A DNA stretch of 64,000 nucleotides from Mytilus trossulus (lineage: Eukaryota; Mollusca; Bivalvia; Mytilida; Mytilidae). The translations under genes and the position numbers were made by a program. This document shows, one piece after another, positions 59,001 to 64,000 of the stretch. Positions within the stretch are counted from its first letter, which is position 1. Each line of letters starts with the position of its first letter. The stretch spans positions 34,728,171-34,792,170 of the forward strand of contig NC_086383.1 of assembly GCF_036588685.1 (NCBI RefSeq). The letters run 5' to 3'. The notes beneath the pieces were generated by a model. That model ran no database searches. It was given only the letters and a program-made list of their open reading frames with translations, and was not told where the DNA came from.

Positions 59001-59548
59001 ATACAAAATGTACACATATGTTGGCCGACTGTATGATGTCCAATGATGACTCCTAATGAGGTTTGATTATTTCTGTCGTTGGGTTGGCGTCCCATTGATG
59101 TGTACATACACATTGCATTTCATGGACGACATCAAAAGCCGATTAATGTAGGATAAAATCAAACCCATGTAGTTTTGGGTATGATGGAAGGGTTAAAATC
59201 GCTGCGTTTTGTGTATCCCGGGGCAAACTCGATTTTACATATTATATCCATATTGGTCAACCAAATCAAATTTTCCCAAATTAAGTTGGGGGTGGGGGTG
59301 GGGGTGGAGGGTCAATAAAACACTATATGTGAATTATTTTTTTTTATCGTACATTGAACTTTTGATGTCGTCCCTTATTTACATTAAGTATATGTACCTT
59401 CTTTGTTGCAGTTACATTTCACACCAGTGTCTTCTAGTGGTTTGAGTTGATGTTGAATACATTTAAATAGTTCGGCGTCCTTTGGACACGAATCTTTAGA
59501 TTTCACAAAAGACAGTGTAAAAAGCATGATAACAATGGATATGTGCAT
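56075..59548 (-). CDS. Secreted C1q-domain protein
   Basis: Likely a secreted lectin-like or pattern-recognition protein, as for many bivalve C1q proteins; ligand unknown. Exon 1 59548-59398 encodes signal peptide MHISIVIMLFTLSFVKS and a short Cys-containing linker (CPKDAELFKC, CNCNKE). Exon 2 56472-56075 encodes the C1q domain, residues ~55-182. Donor GTACAT and acceptor TTACAG join in phase 1, giving 182 aa. Domain landmarks: YDRVITNNGGAYDPTTGKFT, APSDGLYYFSWTTL, then SFSGFKI at the end, matching the conserved C1q aromatic/Gly pattern. No collagen region. A TTTCTTTCAG acceptor at about 59561 implies an untranslated upstream exon. The stop codon touches a LINE, so the 3' UTR is transposon-derived. 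Confidence 0.85.
56560..56890. repeat. Hairpin repeat R7 in the C1q intron
   Basis: Arms of ~49 bp at 56575-56685: actgaccccctacggatcca and tagtaaaatccataggggg return as cccctatggattttattcac and tgtagggggtcagta. The flank gtataacgaatttatcgtac links it to 7400-7430. Further ccccctatgaaatg and ccccctacggtc words follow. Confidence 0.75.
57496..58985. mobile_element. 1.5 kb inverted-repeat element with TAA target (PIF/Harbinger-like)
   Basis: Left end GGCCGTGTTCACA, right end TGTGAACACGGCC, TAA on both sides (57493-57495, 58986-58988). Subterminal regions share gtgtagtgtacactgg / gtttacgtgtgagttacact type words. No transposase frame. A decayed foldback-like block with pyrimidine and A-rich runs sits at about 57700-57990. 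Confidence 0.7.
59121..59375. mobile_element. Foldback MITE, family M2, copy 2
   Basis: ggacgacatcaaaagccgat / taatgtaggataaaa and inverse acattgaacttttgatgtcg / tccc; related to 36911-37143. Interior gggggtgggggtggggg run at about 59288. Confidence 0.75.
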
Positions 59549-59714
59549 TGTTATAATTCTGAAAGAAAATAGATTTGAAGCATTATAAATTATGAGAAAT
59601 AATAAGAGTTGATTACAGACGAGCACAAAATAAAGACATGAGTGATAGTAACCAAGTGAATTAAGAAGAAACATTTACAATTTTACAATTATGTATTAGG
59701 GCTTACTAATAGTT

Positions 59715-60095
59715 AACAATCTCTCAATATAGCTGCCAGAGCAGAAATAGCCCAGTATCGCTTAAATATATTTTTACTAAAATGAAATTACTGAAAATAC
59801 TGCAACAATACCAAGTGATGAAAATAACCCTTTTAATAAGAGTCAGACGGTTTTTGTTAGTCTACTTGGCTCAGCACAAACAATTTAATGGTTCTCATAT
59901 GTAGAAAATATGTTCCCATAGACATACAGAAAATACAGAAAAATATTTATAAATAAGGGAGAATTAATTCTCAAACAATATGAAAAAGAACTAAAAGATA
60001 ACTATAAGCCTTTGCAAATATATTCTTTTGAAAAATTAAGATCAACTAAATTTATAATGAAAAAATAAAATGTTCTTGTGCTGTAAAATAATAAA
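59715..60095 (+). mobile_element. LINE fragment, left part of a split copy
   Basis: tctcaatatagctgccagag, agtgatgaaaataaccctt and tcatatgtagaaaata align with 9195-9565 of the 8-10 kb LINE. The copy resumes at 63378 after about 3.3 kb of insertions. Frames are broken. Confidence 0.8.
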
Positions 60096-61130
60096 CAGCT
60101 GCGCCATGAGCGCATGATACGCCCGACGTCTTGTGTGGAAGTTTTATGCAATAATCATAAATAGTTTCTGAGAAAGTTTTAAGCAATAACCATATATTGT
60201 TTTTGAGACACGGCGGGACATGTGAAACTCCCCACCCTGTTTTTTTTTACAAAAAACTTTTACAAAAAACTAAATATCACCAAAATAAAATTTTGAATCA
60301 AAACCAAAAAGTATATACAGAGCTTTAGATTAATATAACAAAGAAGTGTGTAAAGTTTTAAGCAATAATCATAAATTATTTTTGTGATACAGCGCGACAT
60401 GTAAAAAAACTCTCCCCTGTTTTACAAAAAACTAAATATCACCAAAATAAAATTTTGAATCATCACAAAAAAGTATGCAGATCTTTAGATTAATATAACA
60501 AAGAAGTGTGTAAAGTTTAAGCAATAATCATAAATCGTTTATGAGAAATGGCACAACATGTAAAAAAAACCTCCCCCTTTTTTTTTTTTTTACAAAATAC
60601 TAATAACTCAAAAATGAAATTTTGAATCATCACCAAAAAATATACAGATCTTTAGATTAATATAACAAAGACATGTGTAAAATTATAAGCAATAATCATC
60701 AATCGTTTTTGAGATATGGCGCGACATGTAAAACCCCCCTCCCCCTTTTTTACAAAATACTCAATAACTCAAAAATGAAATTTTGAATCATCACCAAAAA
60801 GTATACAGATATTGAGATTAATATAACTAAAAAGTGTTTAAAGTTTTAAGCCATAATCAAGAATCGTTTTGAGATACAGTGCGACATGTGAAAAAACACA
60901 CCCCTGTTTTAGTTACAAAGTGCCGTAACTCAAAAAGTTTAAATCTTATTTTCATCAAAAAGTATACAGATCATTTAACCATCATAACAAACAACTATAT
61001 TAAGTTTCATGAAATTTGGATAAGTCGTTTTCAAGTTACGGTGTGACATGTTTTCGCCGGACGGACGGACAGACACCGGACATTTGTATACCATAATACG
61101 TCCCGTCAAAATTTTGACGGGCGTATAAAA
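60096..61130 (+). repeat. Core-repeat family 4 element
   Basis: Opens gctgcgccatgagcgcatg, has five to six ~165-bp units (aagcaataatcataaat, gcgacatgtaaaa, tatacagatctttagatta), then a ggacggacggacagac tract and closing palindrome CCCGTCAAAATTTTGACGGG at 61102-61121. Same layout as families 1-3. Confidence 0.85.
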
Positions 61131-63377
61131 ACGACAACGAGCCCACGACACATCTATGCAGTGCCACAACATGAAATTTGGTCAAATCGCGGGTCATCTG
61201 TGATAGTCGTACGACAGTCGCAATATATTTTGAGCATCGTGGGCTGTCGTGTGTCGTGTGACGAAAATTGGACATGTACCTTTTTTGCTCTAAGATTTTT
61301 TTGTCGTGTCACTGTCTTGTGGCTGTCGTGAGAGTGTCTTAAGCTGGGGTCACACATTCACGATTTTTACTACCGTCCTTGACAGGACCATTCTCGATTA
61401 AATAAAAATAAAAGTCTGATCAAGATCCTGTGAATCGTGGATGGAAATTCAAACTTAAATTAAAATTTGCAAAAACAAAAATTTGATCACGACAACAATC
61501 AGATAGTGTTCAGGAAGCGTCGATATTCAACCGTTTCTAAGCGAATTAGTCCCGATAATCCCGTTCTGAATCAGCATCTAATCCGATTTGTATTTTTCGC
61601 CAGGTAAAATTCGACCGAGTCTGTCACGACTGCGTCCCGACTCTACCGAATGTAATCCGACAAAGATCAGACAGTTACTAGACAGTGAACCGACACTGAC
61701 GGAAGTAATCCGTTCGAAAACTGTCGGCATATTCGGGATGATCAGGTACTGTCGGAACGTAATCCTATCGTGATCCGCTATATCGCATTGCAAACGGCTT
61801 TGTCTGGTCTCAGTCGTATTGTATTCTGTAATTGTCGGGACTCGGACGTGGGTATCATTGACGAATTTCGTCTTAATAACGGGACTGTTTCGGAACGGTT
61901 TCGGCAAAAAACGGTTCGCAATCGACAAGATCTGGATGCAATCTGGACTCAATCGGCAGAAAAACAGCTATGAAAAATTACTCCAGATCATTCCCGTTCC
62001 ACAGGACACCGTCCAGAATACACAAGACATTGTTCAGAATTCGATCCGATACAGCAGAATCTGTCACGACATAGCCACGATAGTAATCCGACTAGACAAA
62101 ATCGGCTGAGTTGCCCCGAATGTTACGGGACGCACCTAACTGTCGGGGTGCTTTGCCGAACTATTCGGAACCTTCCCGACCCGTAGGAACCTGTTACGAA
62201 CTAAAAAGACTGCGTTCAGACAATGATAGGACATTCCAGATAATTGAGGATACTAATCCGACTTTTTTACATTTCGTGTCGTAATGTGGTCTGATCTCAA
62301 ACGGGAGCAATAATCGGCAATGTGTGAACCCCGCATAACCACAGTTGTGCGACTGTCGTGTGATAAACACATTGTCGGACGAACCAACATAAACCATTTT
62401 GATAAAAAAAAAAATCGTATGCCTGTCGTATGACAATCTCACGACTGTCGCAAGACACACGTGAAACAGTCGCACGATTGTCTCACGAATGCCAAATGTC
62501 GTACGATGCGCGCGCACACCATTGATTGTCTGTCGTACGACTGTGGTACATTCGTCGTGCAACATATTTTCGTTTAATTTAGAAGAATACAATTAGGCGG
62601 GAATGAATGTTTGAAAAAACATACCGTCTGCCGTTTAAAAAGAATGCATATTCTAACAAAACGAATACGCTTTGTCCTGCAGAATAGGTGCCTTGTCGGA
62701 CTCGAACAAGAGCAAAATATGGTCCTGTTAGCGTTGATTAGAACCCGTAAACAGTATATAAATAGCCAGCAGCGACACGCACGACGTGGTTGGTTAGACC
62801 ATGGATCGAACGGCGCCTGATGTTTGGGCAGTATAGTACACTATAGTTCAAATTCGCTGAACAATTATAAAATAAACTACTTGTTATACGAAAAACGTCG
62901 TTTACTTGGACCGAACTTATATTTACACCAACCATTAATGAAAGCAAATGGCAAATGATACGCAATAAATCGGGCCTTCTTTCTATTCTAGTAGTTCGGA
63001 GTCAAACGCGAGAGTGACCCACGACGGTTGTGCGACAGTCGTACGACAGTGTCACAAAAGTGTCACAACAGTTACACGAAAGTAACACGCGCATCCAATG
63101 ACATGAAAACCTAAAAAAAAAAAAAAAGCCCCAAACAACTCATGATTGTCGTACGACTTTCGCACGACCGACTTGCCACAAACCCACGACAATACAATTA
63201 CAATTTTTTTTTTCTGTCGTGTACCCATCGTGAAACCATCGTGGACATGTCGTAGCTGATGTGACCACTCACAATATTTTTTTGTCATTTTGCACGGTGA
63301 CAGTGCCACGACAACTATTTTATAGATCTTCCACGACAAAAAATCACATGATCTGTTGTGACCGGGGCTTTTTACAT
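61131..63377. mobile_element. Nested inverted-repeat insertions rich in gtcgtacgac
   Basis: An inner element at 61343-62335 has ends gctggggtcacacatt and aatgtgtgaaccccgca with TAA on each side (61340-61342, 62336-62338). It sits inside sequence crowded with cgacagtcgtacgac-like words at 61190-61340, 62345-62560 and 63010-63350. The inner element has many atccgac/gtcggaa words. No transposase was recognised; the 124- to 135-codon frames lack domains. Subterminal palindromes of this kind suit a Harbinger- or Merlin-like transposase, by inference. Confidence 0.6.
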
Positions 63378-63475
63378 GTAGACAAATATTTGTAAAATTC
63401 GATCGTTTCTTGGAAAAAGAGAGGGATAAATATAAAGATAAAATGGAATTTGTAAACATTGTTATATATATATAT
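63378..63475 (+). mobile_element. LINE fragment, right part of the split copy
   Basis: gtttcttggaaaaagagagg, gataaatataaa and tttgtaaacattgtta align with 9645-9722 of the first LINE. Confidence 0.75.
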
Positions 63476-63639
63476 GCGTTTTGTTTAAATATACTTTTTC
63501 ACTTTTTTGGTCTTTTGGAAAATGTTGTTTGTGCTGTTTTTAGACCCTTCTACAACGAAATTTGTTTTACATTCACACGTATAAAAATTGCGGTTTTTAT
63601 CCAATGCAATCATAGGTTTGAACGTAGTTTTCAATTTAG

Positions 63640-63830
63640 ACTCGTTTATATATATATATATACACAACTCGTCTAAACATCAACCCAACAATGTTAGATC
63701 TGTAAATTTGCTTTCGCAAATTTTTGGTTCTTCCCTCGCCGGGATTCGAACCCATGCTACTGTGATATCGTGACACCAAATCGCCTGCACTGCAGCCGTC
63801 CCGCTAGACCACACGACCACCTGGGCTCTC
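63640..63830 (-). mobile_element. tRNA-derived SINE, type S2, copy 2
   Basis: Inverse of 55054-55250 with very few differences, including gggattcgaacc (B box), the aaatttgctttcgcaaattt hairpin and the (TA)n tail. Confidence 0.8.
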
Positions 63831-64000
63831 AAAAAAGTGCTAACGGTGGCCATATGTTACCTTTCCACGTCAGTTTTAATCTAGCGGCGTACTACAGTAC
63901 ATGATATATAAGGCATGAAGATGTTATTGTTACAGATCAGCTAAATTATCTATAGTAAAGGATCCTACAAATTAATGTAAGATACAGTCACAGAAAATAA
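63831..64000. other. Window edge, nothing recognised
   Basis: No feature seen in the final 170 bases. Confidence 0.5.

Noticed and set aside
61578..62592. Frames of 124-132 aa in the 61.5-62.6 kb region
   Set aside because: Overlapping frames on both strands within inverted-repeat elements of higher GC; no transposase motif.
63485..63667. 60-aa minus frame with FYTCECKTNFVVEG
   Set aside because: Looks somewhat protein-like, but no splice-linked partner, start or domain could be supported.

Overview
This is eukaryotic DNA, most likely from a bivalve mollusc and probably a marine mussel (Mytilidae, Mytilus-like). The window is AT-rich. Its genes are broken by GT..AG introns that are packed with interspersed repeats, and several of those repeats I recognise from Mytilus (pieces with gagttgtctcattggca, gggccagctgaaggac and gggagctaccatttgat). 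One gene encodes a secreted C1q-domain protein, a family greatly expanded in bivalves. Species is inference; nothing could be searched. No bacterial operon, CRISPR array or functional tRNA was found. Most short open frames are accidental or are translations of satellites.

Real genes assembled by hand from splice sites and phase: (1) a type II membrane glycosyltransferase with a DXD motif, minus strand, three exons between 31365 and 18206 (743 aa), whose stem is a 14-unit Thr/Ser-rich coding minisatellite; (2) a secreted propeller-like protein, minus strand, three exons between 39235 and 35804 (277 aa), with (3) a damaged paralogue at 15541-10860; (4) two tandem copies of a small secreted Gly/Tyr/Gln-rich protein gene, plus strand, at 44939-46049 and 50137-51915, inside a roughly 4 kb segmental duplication; (5) a C1q-domain protein, minus strand, two coding exons at 59548-56075; (6) a LINE-type ORF1 protein at 49165-47963 and LINE ORF2 remnants at 7.9-9.9, 22.4-23.4, 54.5-56.1 and 59.7-63.5 kb.

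Layout: 0-10 kb is repeats, including a 3.2 kb TTAA-bounded foldback element and a decayed LINE. 10-17 kb holds the damaged propeller paralogue, a 47-bp satellite and a MITE. 18-31 kb is the glycosyltransferase; its introns hold LINE ends, 21-bp and ~64-bp satellite arrays and a 3.2 kb element with ~317-bp terminal inverted repeats. 32-35 kb is repeats. 35.8-39.2 kb is the intact propeller gene. 40-43 kb is repeats. 43.6-52.6 kb is the duplicated secreted gene, with an ORF1 gene between the copies. 53-60 kb is SINEs, a LINE and the C1q gene. 60-64 kb is nested insertions that split another LINE. No shared pathway links the genes; they look like independent secreted or Golgi proteins. The most informative biology is the repeat-built stem of the glycosyltransferase, the paralogue pairs that preserve empty insertion sites, and the many foldback and core-repeat elements.
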